Source: Saccharopolyspora erythraea (GTDB lineage Bacteria; Actinomycetota; Actinomycetes; Mycobacteriales; Pseudonocardiaceae). From it: a stretch of 64,000 nucleotides of DNA. Made by a program: the position numbers and the translations under genes. The stretch lies in assembly GCF_018141105.1 (NCBI RefSeq), contig NZ_CP054839.1, forward strand, positions 5,583,411-5,647,410, read 5' to 3'. The notes below the pieces were generated by a model. It had not been told where the DNA came from. It saw only the letters and a list, made by a program, of their open reading frames with translations, and did not search any database. Shown here piece by piece: positions 39,655-48,713 of this stretch; within the stretch, counting starts at the first letter, position 1, and each line of letters opens with the position of its first letter.

Positions 39655-40839
39655 ATGACCGAACCGCCGCTTTCCGGCATCACCGTCGTCAGCGTCGAGC
39701 AGGCGGTGGCCGCCCCCTTCGCGACCCGCCAGCTGGCCGATCTCGGCGCCCGCGTGATCAAGGTGGAACGGCCCGGCGGCGGCGACTTCGCCCGCCGCTA
39801 CGACACCACCGTGCACGGCCAGTCCAGCTACTTCGTGTGGCTCAACCGCTCGAAGGAGTCCGTGGCGCTGGACCTGAAAACACCGCTCGGACGGGAGGTT
39901 CTGGAGCGGTTGCTCGGCACGGCCGACGTGTTCGTGCAGAACCTGGCGCCGGGAGCCGCCGCGCGGCTGGGCGTGGACGCGGCGTCGCTGACCCGGCGGT
40001 ACCCGTCGCTGATCCCGTGCACCGTGTCCGGCTACGGCACCAGCGGGCCGTGGGCCGACCGCAAGGCCTACGACCTGCTCGTGCAGTGCCAGACCGGGCT
40101 GGTCTCGCTGACCGGCGACGAACGCGGAACCGCCCGCGTGGGGATCTCCGTCGCCGACATCGCCGCAGGGATGTACGCGTACTCGGGAATCCTGACCGCG
40201 CTGTTCACCCGGGCGACCAGCGGTGTGGCCCGGGCTGTCGAGGTCTCGCTGTTCGAGGCGCTCGCCGAATGGATGAGCCAGCCCGCCAACTACACCCGGC
40301 ACAGCGGCACCCAGCCGCCGCGAATCGGCACCCAGCACGCGACGATCGCCCCCTACGGCGCCTACACCGCGGCCGACGGTAAGGAAGTCCTCTTCTCCAT
40401 CCAGAACGAGACCGAATGGGCCGCGCTGTGCGAACAGGTCCTCGAAAGCCCGGACCTGGTGGCCGACCCGCGGTTCGCCACCGGCTCCGACCGCGTCGCG
40501 CACCGCGACGAGCTCAACGCGATCGTCGCCGAGCGCTTCGGCCGCGGCGACAGCGCCGACATCTCGAAGCTGCTCGACCAGGCCGGGATCGCCAACGCCG
40601 GGGTCAACGACGTCGCGGAGTTCCTCGCGCACCCCGTGCTCAGCGGTCGCGACCGCTGGCGCGACGTGGGTATCCCGGGAGCGGTCGCGCCCGCGCTGGT
40701 GCCCCCGGTCGACCTGGCAGGCATCACCCCGCGCATGGATCCCGTGCCCGCCGCGGGCGAGCACACCGAGCAGGTGCTGACCGAGCTCGGCTACTCCCCC
40801 GGCGACATCGACGGCCTGCGGTCCGGCAACGTCATCTGA
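39655..40839 (+). CDS. Class III (CaiB/BaiF-type) CoA-transferase
   Basis: 394 residues. The catalytic Asp (KAYDLLVQ, near 140) that forms the anhydride with the acyl donor is present, with the usual KVERPGGGD N-terminal CoA-binding segment and VSLFEALAEWM. ACGGAGG lies before the ATG. In this setting it could activate itaconate, mesaconate or citramalate with CoA from succinyl-CoA. It is the first gene of the rightward unit controlled by the divergent LysR. Confidence 0.9.
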   Translation: MTEPPLSGITVVSVEQAVAAPFATRQLADLGARVIKVERPGGGDFARRYDTTVHGQSSYFVWLNRSKESVALDLKTPLGREVLERLLGTADVFVQNLAPGAAARLGVDAASLTRRYPSLIPCTVSGYGTSGPWADRKAYDLLVQCQTGLVSLTGDERGTARVGISVADIAAGMYAYSGILTALFTRATSGVARAVEVSLFEALAEWMSQPANYTRHSGTQPPRIGTQHATIAPYGAYTAADGKEVLFSIQNETEWAALCEQVLESPDLVADPRFATGSDRVAHRDELNAIVAERFGRGDSADISKLLDQAGIANAGVNDVAEFLAHPVLSGRDRWRDVGIPGAVAPALVPPVDLAGITPRMDPVPAAGEHTEQVLTELGYSPGDIDGLRSGNVI

Positions 40840-40857
40840 TGGCATGTCTTGGCTCAT

Positions 40858-40917
40858 TGAAGCGGCGCAGCCGCTTGGCCCACCCTCACAACCGGCACCG
40901 CCACCCACACCGCGACG
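40858..40917 (+). repeat. Intergenic repeat, copy B
   Basis: 60 bases, about 52 identical to copy A at 2221-2280, starting with the hairpin AAGCGGC-GCA-GCCGCTT. The stem is identical in both copies while the loop differs by one base, so the hairpin seems conserved. It lies between the CoA-transferase and acyl-CoA dehydrogenase genes. Confidence 0.6.
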
Positions 40918-40976
40918 AGAGCCGAGTTCAAAACAGCCTTCAAGTCCACTGAGGACACAACGATCCAAGGAGCAAC

Positions 40977-42143
40977 GTGAGCACCCTCGACGCCCTTTCC
41001 GAGGACGAGCGGTTCGTCGTCGCCACGGTCCGCGACTTCGTCGACAAGGAGGTCCGGCCGGTCGTCCAGGAGCTGGAGCACTCCAACACCTACCCCGAGG
41101 CGCTGATCGAGCAGATGAAGCAGCTCGGGATCTTCGGCCTGGCCGTCCCCGAGGAGCACGGCGGCACCCCGGTGTCCACCCCGTGCTACGTGCTCATCAC
41201 CGAAGAACTCGCCCGCGGCTGGATGAGCCTGGCCGGGGCGATGGGCGGGCACACCGTCGTCGCCAAACTGCTGCTGCGCTTCGGCACCGAAGAGCAGAAA
41301 CGCCGCTACCTGCCGAGGATGGCCACCGGCGAGGTGCGCGCCACCATGGCGCTGACCGAACCCGGCGGCGGTTCCGACCTGCAGGCCATGCGCACCGTCG
41401 CCCGCCGCGACGCCGACGGATATGTGATCAACGGGTCGAAGACCTGGATCACCAACTCGCGGCGCTCCCAGCTGATCGCGCTGATGTGCAAGACCGACCC
41501 GCAGGCCGAACCCGCGCACAAGGGCATCTCGATCCTGCTCGTCGAGCACGGACCCGGGCTCACCGTCTCCCGAGACCTGCCCAAGCTCGGCTACAAGGGC
41601 GTCGAGAGCTGCGAACTGTCCTTCACCGACTACCGAGCGAGCGGGGACGCGGTGCTCGGCGGCGTGGAGGGCGCCGGTTTCGCGCAGATGATGAAGGGCC
41701 TGGAGACCGGCCGCCTGCAGGTCGCCGCACGCGCGCTCGGCGTCGCCCGCGCCGCGCTGGAGGACTCCCTGGCCTACGCCCAGGAGCGCGAGTCCTTCGG
41801 CAAACCCATCTGGCAGCACCAGTCCATCGGCAACTACCTCGCCGACATGGCCACCTCGTTCTCAGCCTCCCGACAGCTCACCCTGCACGCCGCGCGCGAG
41901 TACGACGCGGGGCGCCGGGTCGACATGGAAGCCGGCATGGCCAAGCTCTTCGCGTCCGAGACCGCCATGCAGATCGCCCTCAGCGCGGTGCGCATCCACG
42001 GCGGCTACGGCTACTCCACCGAGTTCGACGTCGAACGCTACTTCCGCGACGCACCCCTGATGATCGTCGGCGAAGGCACCAACGAGATCCAGCGCAACGT
42101 CATCGCCAGCCAGCTCGTCAAACGCGGCGGCCTCGACGGCTGA
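40977..42143 (+). CDS. Acyl-CoA dehydrogenase
   Basis: 388 residues from a GTG preceded by AAGGAG. FAD-dependent, with MALTEPGGGSD (FAD/substrate loop), RQLTLHAA, and VGEGTNEIQ near 365 carrying the catalytic Glu. The helical N-domain, beta middle domain and helical C-domain are all present. It follows the CoA-transferase by 137 bases. It could introduce a double bond into the CoA ester made upstream, for example methylsuccinyl-CoA to mesaconyl-CoA; this substrate is inferred only from neighbours. Confidence 0.9.
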   Translation: MSTLDALSEDERFVVATVRDFVDKEVRPVVQELEHSNTYPEALIEQMKQLGIFGLAVPEEHGGTPVSTPCYVLITEELARGWMSLAGAMGGHTVVAKLLLRFGTEEQKRRYLPRMATGEVRATMALTEPGGGSDLQAMRTVARRDADGYVINGSKTWITNSRRSQLIALMCKTDPQAEPAHKGISILLVEHGPGLTVSRDLPKLGYKGVESCELSFTDYRASGDAVLGGVEGAGFAQMMKGLETGRLQVAARALGVARAALEDSLAYAQERESFGKPIWQHQSIGNYLADMATSFSASRQLTLHAAREYDAGRRVDMEAGMAKLFASETAMQIALSAVRIHGGYGYSTEFDVERYFRDAPLMIVGEGTNEIQRNVIASQLVKRGGLDG

Positions 42144-42167
42144 GAACCTGCCGGAACGCGACCGGCA

Positions 42168-44099
42168 CTACGCGTTGCGCTCCGGCTGCGCACAGGGCTT
42201 CGCCGGCCGGTTCCAGCCCTCCAGGTAGCCGACCACGGCAACGGCACCGGCAGCCGACCACGCCTGCGGCCGGCACGACGCGGGGTAGGCGACGACGGGC
42301 TCGCCCGCCGCCCTGTCGGTGCCGCCGTGGAGTTCGGGCACCCGGTGGCCGAACTCCACGGCCGACCGCACCAGTCCCCCGGCCAGCACCCGCGCCTGCT
42401 CGTGCAGTCCCTCGGCGGCCAGTCCCAGCACCGCGATCGCGGTGTCGTGCGGCCAGACGCTGCCGCAGTGGTAGCTCAGCGGGTTGAACCCGGCGTTGCT
42501 CGACGCCAGCGTGCGCAACCCGTAGCCGCTGTTTAGCGCGCTGCTGGTGAGCTGGTCGGCCACCAGCCGCGCTTCGTCCGCGTCGAGCAGTCCCGTGCCG
42601 AGCAGGTGCGCCATGTTCGACGCCGGTCCGGTGACGGGGCGCTTGTCGCCGTCGAGCGCCACCGCCGGGTAGCGGCCGTGCTCGTCCTCCACCCAGAAGC
42701 GCTCGCGGAACCGCGCGCGCAGCTCGGCACCCCACTGCCGGGCCGTGCCGCCGTCGCCGCCGAAGGCGTCGAGCAGGTCCGCGCCCCCGACCGCGGCGGC
42801 GTAGGCGTAGCCCTGCACCTCGCACAGCGCCAGCGGACGGCGCGCGATGGCGCCGTCGGACCAGCGGATGCCGTCGCCGGAGTCCTTCCAGCCCTGGTTG
42901 GCGAGCCCGTCGGCGTCCGAGCCCCGGTACTCGCAGAACCCGTCGCCGTCGGGGTCGCCGGGACCGGACAACCACCCCAGCGCCGCCGTCAACGCCGGCA
43001 GCAGTGCGCGCACCTCGTCCTCGGGCAGGCCCGCGCGCCAGGCGTCGTGCAGCAGGCGCACCCACAGCGGCGTCGCGTCGACGGTTCCGTAGTACAGCGG
43101 CGGCAGCCGCAGCGGGTCGGAGCCGTCGATGTCGATCGCCGCCCGCCGCAGCTCGTGCGGGATCTTGCCCGGCTGCTCCTCGGTGGCCGGGTCGTGCCGG
43201 GTGCCCTGCCGCGCGGCGAGCACGCGCAGCGTGCCGCCGGCCAGCTCGGTGCCCAGCGGCAGCAGGAACCTGGCCGCCCACAGGGAGTCCCGGCCGAACA
43301 GGGTGAAGAACCACGGGCTGCCCGCGGCGAGGAACGCCGACTCCGGCTGCCGCGGGTCGGCCAGCAGCAGCCCCTCCAGGTCCTGCAGGCTGCGCTCCAG
43401 GAGCCGCGCGTGGTCACCGTCCCTCGCCCACGGAGCGACCAACCGGACCGGCCGTGCCGGCCGCCGCGGCAGGAACCCGGACTGCTCGTGCTCCTGCTGG
43501 TCGAGGGCGAACGACAAGGACCACTGCGCGCCGGCGGGAACCTCGGCGCGCCACGACAACCTCACCTCGTTGTCCTCAATGGACACAGCGTCGGCCGTCC
43601 GGCTCGCGGCGAGGTCGACGGTGCACCCGTCGCCCTGCCAACGCACGCCGTCGCCGGTGGCCTCCGGTTCCGCGAGCGCGCCCGGCGTACCGGCCTTCAC
43701 CAGGTCCATCCGGGCCAGGTCGGTGGCGAGGCGGGCGGTGACGACCAGGTCGGCGTCTCGCGACGAGTAGTTGCGCAGCGTCCAGGTCTCGGCGAACGAC
43801 TCAGCATCGGCACGGCGCTCGCGGCGGTAGTGCAGCACGGGATCCGGGGTCGCCTCCCCCCGCCCGCGCACCACGCCGTGGAAGCACGCGCGTCCGGCCT
43901 CGGCCGCGCTCGCGCCCGTCGGCACCAGCTCCGCATCCTCGACGCCGATCTCCAGCCGAGCCAGGCCGCGCCGGTCGTGGCGGTAGCAGCCGGACGCCCC
44001 TCCGGCGCGGATCTGCCCGTCCGGCGCGCTGATGGCGACGCTCGGCGCGCACAGCACGGTGACCAGGTCGTGGAGCGCGGGCTGCTGGCCGTCGGGCAT
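42168..44099 (-). CDS. Glycogen-debranching-type amylo-alpha-1,6-glucosidase
   Basis: 643 residues from ATG 44099 with GGAGG 4 bases upstream. The N-terminal beta domain of bacterial debranching-like proteins (about 1-230) is followed by an (alpha/alpha)6 barrel. The barrel carries FGRDSLWAARF, NQGWKDSGDG (acid catalyst region) and CGSVWPHDTA (base region), typical of GH15/GH63-like clans. No signal peptide, so it works in the cytoplasm. Divergent from a LacI-ABC operon that shares its promoter region; it would hydrolyse the imported oligosaccharide. Confidence 0.88.
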   Translation of the reverse strand: MPDGQQPALHDLVTVLCAPSVAISAPDGQIRAGGASGCYRHDRRGLARLEIGVEDAELVPTGASAAEAGRACFHGVVRGRGEATPDPVLHYRRERRADAESFAETWTLRNYSSRDADLVVTARLATDLARMDLVKAGTPGALAEPEATGDGVRWQGDGCTVDLAASRTADAVSIEDNEVRLSWRAEVPAGAQWSLSFALDQQEHEQSGFLPRRPARPVRLVAPWARDGDHARLLERSLQDLEGLLLADPRQPESAFLAAGSPWFFTLFGRDSLWAARFLLPLGTELAGGTLRVLAARQGTRHDPATEEQPGKIPHELRRAAIDIDGSDPLRLPPLYYGTVDATPLWVRLLHDAWRAGLPEDEVRALLPALTAALGWLSGPGDPDGDGFCEYRGSDADGLANQGWKDSGDGIRWSDGAIARRPLALCEVQGYAYAAAVGGADLLDAFGGDGGTARQWGAELRARFRERFWVEDEHGRYPAVALDGDKRPVTGPASNMAHLLGTGLLDADEARLVADQLTSSALNSGYGLRTLASSNAGFNPLSYHCGSVWPHDTAIAVLGLAAEGLHEQARVLAGGLVRSAVEFGHRVPELHGGTDRAAGEPVVAYPASCRPQAWSAAGAVAVVGYLEGWNRPAKPCAQPERNA

Positions 44100-44166
44100 T
44101 CTTCCTCCAACTGGTTCTTCTTGACATTCGGGCAGCGGCGGGCGAGCCTGGTGCCTCAACCAACGC

Positions 44167-44212
44167 TTTGAACGTTCAAAAGCAGGAACTTGAACCGATT
44201 TGAACGTTCAAA
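44167..44212. promoter_or_regulatory. Two LacI-type operators
   Basis: TTTGAACGTTCAAA, a perfect 14-base palindrome, occurs at 44167-44180 and 44199-44212. Centres are 32 bases apart, about three helical turns, and a half-site TTGAAC lies between them. The pair sits between the debranching-enzyme gene and the LacI gene, so one repressor would control both directions. Confidence 0.85.
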
Positions 44213-44274
44213 CCAGTCGCAGTCTGGCACGAACCGGCATGGCGAGGCCAGACCTCCGCGGAAGGGGTTCCGAG

Positions 44275-45309
44275 GTGCCTCGGGCAACGACGCTCGAACA
44301 GGTCGCCGCACGCGCCGGCGTCTCCCGCCAGACGGTGTCCAACGCGCTCAACGCGCCGGGCAAGGTCCGTCCCGACACGCTGCGGCGCGTCCGCGAGGTC
44401 ATCGACGAGCTGGGATACCGGCCCGACACGAAGGCACGCGGGCTGCGCACCCGGTCCAGCGGCCTGATCGGCTACTGCGTCGCCGAACGGCGCGCCGACT
44501 CGGTCAACACGTTCATGGACCGCTACCTGCGGGCCCTGACCGCCGAAGTGGAGTGCACCGGCAGGCACGTCCTGCTGTTCACCGCCGCGCCGGGCGCCGA
44601 GGGGCTACCCGTCTACGAGGACCTGCTCGCCCGCAGCGCGGTCGACGCGTTCGTGCTGAGCGACACGCAGGTCGGCGACCCCCGGCACGAATGGCTGGCC
44701 GAGCGCGGGGTTCCGTTCGCCTCCTTCGGCCGGACCGGGTCAGCCACCGGCGACCAGCCCGGCCCGTGGGTCGACGTCGACGGCGCTGACGGGACCGCCC
44801 AGGCCGTGCGCCATCTGCTCGAACAGGGGCATTCGCGGATCGGGTTCCTCGGCCTGCCCGAAGGCAACCGGGTCGGTGACGACCGCGCCGAGGGATGGCG
44901 GCGGGCCTGCGCGGAAGCCGGCGTCGAGACATCCGGCGACCTGGTGATGCGGTGCGCGGACGAGCACCGCGACCGCGGCGAAGCCGCCGAACTGCTCCTG
45001 GACCAGCCCGGCAGGCCGACCGCGCTGGTCGCCGCGAACGACGCGCTGGCGCTGGGCGCCTACGCGGCGCTGGCCGCCCGCGGACTGCGGGCCGGAACCG
45101 ACGTGGCGGTGACGGGATTCGACGACAGCCCCACGGCCTCGGTGCTCGTGCCGGGCCTGACCAGCCTGCGCCAGCCCGTCGAACAGGTCGCGCGGCGGAT
45201 GGTCGAACTGCTCGACGAGCCGGACGCCGCCGGCGGCGAGCTGCTGTCGCCGGATCTCGTCGTCCGAGGCAGCAGCGACCCGGCCCGCGCGATCGGAGGG
45301 CCGCTCTGA
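44275..45309 (+). CDS. LacI-family sugar repressor
   Basis: 344 residues from a GTG at 44275; an upstream ATG at 44200 lies within the operator and is unlikely. The N-terminal HTH is TLEQVAARAGVSRQTVSNAL with the hinge helix after it. A two-lobed sugar-binding domain follows (GLIGYCVAE, VDGADGTAQAV, AANDALALG, TGFDDSP). It is the first gene of the ABC importer operon and its expected operators lie 60-110 bases upstream. Confidence 0.93.
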   Translation: MPRATTLEQVAARAGVSRQTVSNALNAPGKVRPDTLRRVREVIDELGYRPDTKARGLRTRSSGLIGYCVAERRADSVNTFMDRYLRALTAEVECTGRHVLLFTAAPGAEGLPVYEDLLARSAVDAFVLSDTQVGDPRHEWLAERGVPFASFGRTGSATGDQPGPWVDVDGADGTAQAVRHLLEQGHSRIGFLGLPEGNRVGDDRAEGWRRACAEAGVETSGDLVMRCADEHRDRGEAAELLLDQPGRPTALVAANDALALGAYAALAARGLRAGTDVAVTGFDDSPTASVLVPGLTSLRQPVEQVARRMVELLDEPDAAGGELLSPDLVVRGSSDPARAIGGPL

Positions 45310-46532
45310 TGCGACGCGCACTCGCGGCCGCGATGGCCGTCTCCGTCGCGGTTCTTGCCGCCGGCTGCGGCAGCGGCTTCGACGACCCGGTCGAGCAGGA
45401 TCGCGGACCGGTCACGTTGCAGGTCCTGATCGGGTCCGGCACGACCGCCGAGACCCGCGTGCTGCGGGAGCAGACCGCCCGCTGGGCAGCGCGCACCGGC
45501 AACAGGGTCGAGATCGTTCCGGCCGCCGAGCTGGACCAGCAGCTCGGGCAGGCGTTCGCCGGCGGCACCCCGCCCGACCTGTTCTACCTCTCCCCCGACA
45601 GCTTCGGCCGCTACGCCGGGAGCGGGAACCTGCACGCCTACGGAGACCGGCTGCGCGGCGCCGCCGACATCTACCCGAACCTGCGGGAGGTGTTCACCCA
45701 CGACGGCGAGCTCTTCTGCGCCCCCAAGGACTTCTCGACGCTGGCGCTGCTGATCGACACCGACGCGTGGCAGGCCGCCGGCCTCACCGACGCCGACATC
45801 CCGAGGGACTGGCGGCAGCTGGCCGACATCGCCCAGCGCCTGACGACTCCGGCTCGCAAGGGATTGGTGTTCGACGACAACAGCGACCGCATCGGGGCGT
45901 TCATGCGGCAGGCCGGTGGCTGGTACCTCGACCCGACGGGACGGAAAGCCACAGTGGACAGTCCGGAGAACCTCACGGCACTGCGGTACGTTCAGCAGCT
46001 GTTCCGCTCCGGCAGCACCGCGTTCTCCTCGCAGGTGGACGCCGGATGGGGCGGGGAGGCGCTGGGCAGGGGAACCGCGGCGATGGCCATCGACGGGACC
46101 TGGGCCGCCGGCGCGCTGGCCGCCGACTACCCCGGCACCCGCTGGCGGTCCGTGGAGCTGCCCAGCGGCCCGGCGGGCAAGGGGACGCTGTCGTTCACCA
46201 ACTGCTGGGGAATCCCCGAGCGCAGCTCCCGGCAGCGAGCCGCGGAGGGCCTGGCGGACTTCCTGCTCGACGTCCCGCAGCAGCAACAGGTCGGCCGCGA
46301 GGTCGGAGTACTGCCGAGCAACCAGCGCGCGGCGCAGGCCACCGAGGCCGACGTGCGGATGCGGGGGTTCACCGCGGGTGCCCCGTACGCGAAGGGCGAG
46401 GTGACCGCGCAGGGCTTCGGAGCGGTGGCCGACGACTTCGACGCCAAGCTGCTGGGTCTGGCCCGCGGTGACGACCCGCGGGCGATCCTCGCCGAGGTGC
46501 AGCGCAACGCCGAACGAGCACTGGACGGGTGA
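45309..46532 (+). CDS. ABC importer sugar-binding lipoprotein
   Basis: 407 residues; ATG overlaps the LacI stop (TGATG). A lipoprotein signal ends in LAAGC, so the mature protein is anchored by Cys near 19. The rest has the family 1 extracellular solute-binding layout (GGTPPDLFYL, WRQLADIAQRL, GRGTAAMAIDGTWAAG). It delivers an oligosaccharide to the two permeases that follow. No ATPase is encoded; such importers usually share an MsiK-type ATPase encoded elsewhere. Confidence 0.93.
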   Translation: MRRALAAAMAVSVAVLAAGCGSGFDDPVEQDRGPVTLQVLIGSGTTAETRVLREQTARWAARTGNRVEIVPAAELDQQLGQAFAGGTPPDLFYLSPDSFGRYAGSGNLHAYGDRLRGAADIYPNLREVFTHDGELFCAPKDFSTLALLIDTDAWQAAGLTDADIPRDWRQLADIAQRLTTPARKGLVFDDNSDRIGAFMRQAGGWYLDPTGRKATVDSPENLTALRYVQQLFRSGSTAFSSQVDAGWGGEALGRGTAAMAIDGTWAAGALAADYPGTRWRSVELPSGPAGKGTLSFTNCWGIPERSSRQRAAEGLADFLLDVPQQQQVGREVGVLPSNQRAAQATEADVRMRGFTAGAPYAKGEVTAQGFGAVADDFDAKLLGLARGDDPRAILAEVQRNAERALDG

Positions 46533-46536
46533 TCCG

Positions 46537-47610
46537 ATGAAGACAGCGACCGTTCCCCGTCCGCCGGCCCGGCACGCGCCCGCCGCCGACCGGGTGTCAG
46601 CGGAGGTCAGGCGGGAGAACCGGGCGGGTTGGCTGTTCGTCGCTCCGGCCGTGGTCCTGCTCGTGCTCTTCCTCGTCGTGCCGGCCGTCCTGGCGCTGTA
46701 CGTGAGCCTGCTGGAGTGGAACGGCACCTACAGCCCGCTGTCCGGCCGGGCCCCGTTCGTGGGTCTGGAGAACTACCGCGAGCTGCTGGCCGAGGACGGG
46801 CTCGCCCGCGAGGACTTCATGACCAGCGTGCGCAACACGTTCTACTTCGTGCTGTTCACGGTCCCGGCGCAGACCTTCGTCGCGCTGCTGCTGGCGGTCG
46901 TGGTCAACGACCGCGCGCTGCGCGGACGCGGGTTCTTCCGGTCGGTGTTCTACTTCCCGTCGATCACCAGCTCGGTCGCGATCTCGGTCATCTTCCTGTT
47001 CCTGTTCTCCGGCTCAGGCGCGGTCAACGCGCTGCTGCGGTCGATCGGCGTCGAGGGGCCGAACTGGTTCACCGACTCCCGCGGGGTGCTGCACCAGCTG
47101 CTGGCCGCGGTGGGCGTGCACGACGCCCCGTCGTGGCTGGCGGGCACCGAGCTGGCCGGGCTCTCGCTGTGGGAGTGGCTGGCCGGACCGTCGACGGCCA
47201 TGCTCACCCTCGTCGCGCTCGTGGTGTGGACGACCTCGGGCACCTACATGCTGATGTTCCTGGCCGCGCTGCAGAACATCCCCGACAACGTCGAGGAGGC
47301 CGCGCGGGTCGACGGAGCCGGGTGGTGGCAGCGCTTCGGCGGGGTCACCGTGCCGATGCTGATGCCGACGGTGTTCCTGGTGGCGACGCTGGGGCTGATC
47401 AGCACGTGGCAGGTGTTCGATCAGGTCTACGTGATGAGCCAGGGCGATCCCGCCAAGACCACGCTGACCCCGGCGCTGCTGTCCTACCAGCAGTCCTTCG
47501 CCGAGGGCGCCTACGGAACGGGAGCGGCGATCGCCTTCCTGCTGTTCCTGCTCATCGTCGTGCTCACCGCAGTGCAACGCGTCGTGCTCCGGGACGGGAG
47601 GACCTCTTGA
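46537..47610 (+). CDS. ABC sugar permease, MalF type
   Basis: 357 residues, about six core helices plus an N-terminal hydrophobic helix. The ATPase-contact EAA loop is EEAARVDGAGWWQRFGGVTVP. An insert of about 50 residues between helices (RSIGVEGPNWFTDSRG) is typical of this subgroup. It starts 4 bases after the binding-protein stop and overlaps the second permease gene. Confidence 0.93.
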   Translation: MKTATVPRPPARHAPAADRVSAEVRRENRAGWLFVAPAVVLLVLFLVVPAVLALYVSLLEWNGTYSPLSGRAPFVGLENYRELLAEDGLAREDFMTSVRNTFYFVLFTVPAQTFVALLLAVVVNDRALRGRGFFRSVFYFPSITSSVAISVIFLFLFSGSGAVNALLRSIGVEGPNWFTDSRGVLHQLLAAVGVHDAPSWLAGTELAGLSLWEWLAGPSTAMLTLVALVVWTTSGTYMLMFLAALQNIPDNVEEAARVDGAGWWQRFGGVTVPMLMPTVFLVATLGLISTWQVFDQVYVMSQGDPAKTTLTPALLSYQQSFAEGAYGTGAAIAFLLFLLIVVLTAVQRVVLRDGRTS

Positions 47611-48455
47611 CCACGCCCAGCCCGCGGCGCATCGCGACCGCCTTCGGCTACGCCGTGCTGGTGGTCGGTGCCGTGCTTTACCTCGGCCCCTTCGCGATCC
47701 AGCTCGCCACGTCGTTCAAGACCGACACCGACGCCGTGGCGCATCCGCTCTCGCTGGTCCCGAGCCCGGTCACCACCGGCAGCTACCAGCGGGTCGCCAC
47801 CGACCCCACCGTGGACGTCCCGCGATGGCTGGGCAACTCCCTGCTGGTCACCGCGTGCGTGACGACCGGCAGGCTGCTGGTGGACTCGATGGCCGGGTAC
47901 GCCCTGGCCCGGCTGCGCTGGCGCGGGCGCAGGGCGGTCTTCAGCGGTGTGCTGGTCGTGATGGCGGTGCCCAGCGTGGTGCTGCTGATCCCGAAGTTCC
48001 TCCTGCTGCGGCAGCTGAGCATGTACGACTCCTACTCCGGAATGATCCTGCCGCTGCTGGCCGACGCGATGGGCATCTTCCTGATGAAGCAGGCGTTCGA
48101 GCAGGTCCCCGCCGAGGTCGAGGAGTCGGCGAAGGTCGACGGCGCCGGTGTCGTCCGCCGGTGGTGGAGCGTCGTGCTGCCGATGGTGCGTCCGGCGCTG
48201 ATCACGCTGGCGATCCTGGCCTTCCAGTCCTCGTGGAACGAGTTCGCCCACTTCCTGGTCGCCACTTCCGGCGCGCGGTACGAGACGCTGACCGTCGGCC
48301 TGGCGAGGCTGGTCAGCGGTGCGCTGGGCGAGGGCCAGCAGCTGCCGTTGAAGCTGACCATCGCGATGGTGGCCACGGTGCCGGTCGCGGTCGTCTTCCT
48401 GTTCAGCCAGCGCTACCTGGTGCGCGGCCAGACGTCCGGCGCGGTGAAGGGTTAG
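47607..48455 (+). CDS. ABC sugar permease, MalG type
   Basis: 282 residues from a TTG with GGGAGG upstream; the start overlaps the first permease stop (TTGA). Six helices; EAA loop EESAKVDGAGVVRRWWSVVLP. It completes the import channel. No terminator hairpin is obvious behind it. Confidence 0.92.
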   Translation: MTTPSPRRIATAFGYAVLVVGAVLYLGPFAIQLATSFKTDTDAVAHPLSLVPSPVTTGSYQRVATDPTVDVPRWLGNSLLVTACVTTGRLLVDSMAGYALARLRWRGRRAVFSGVLVVMAVPSVVLLIPKFLLLRQLSMYDSYSGMILPLLADAMGIFLMKQAFEQVPAEVEESAKVDGAGVVRRWWSVVLPMVRPALITLAILAFQSSWNEFAHFLVATSGARYETLTVGLARLVSGALGEGQQLPLKLTIAMVATVPVAVVFLFSQRYLVRGQTSGAVKG

Positions 48456-48713
48456 CGTAACCCGGCCCATCCGGCTCGCGGTCGGGTGCGCGGCACCCCG
48501 TGCGAACACCCGGGCGAGGCGCTACGCGTCCGCGGTGCCGATGTCGCCCGGACGGGTGTTCATCGGGCTCGCCCGACCGCTCGCGTAACCCTGGGGAACA
48601 CGAGAAAGGACTGATCGGATGACCCCCGGCCATGATCGTGTTGATAACTGGGCCCCGGACCCCAACAGTGTTTGGAATGTCGGGCCGAGCGGCGACCAGA
48701 GCGGGGGACCGAT

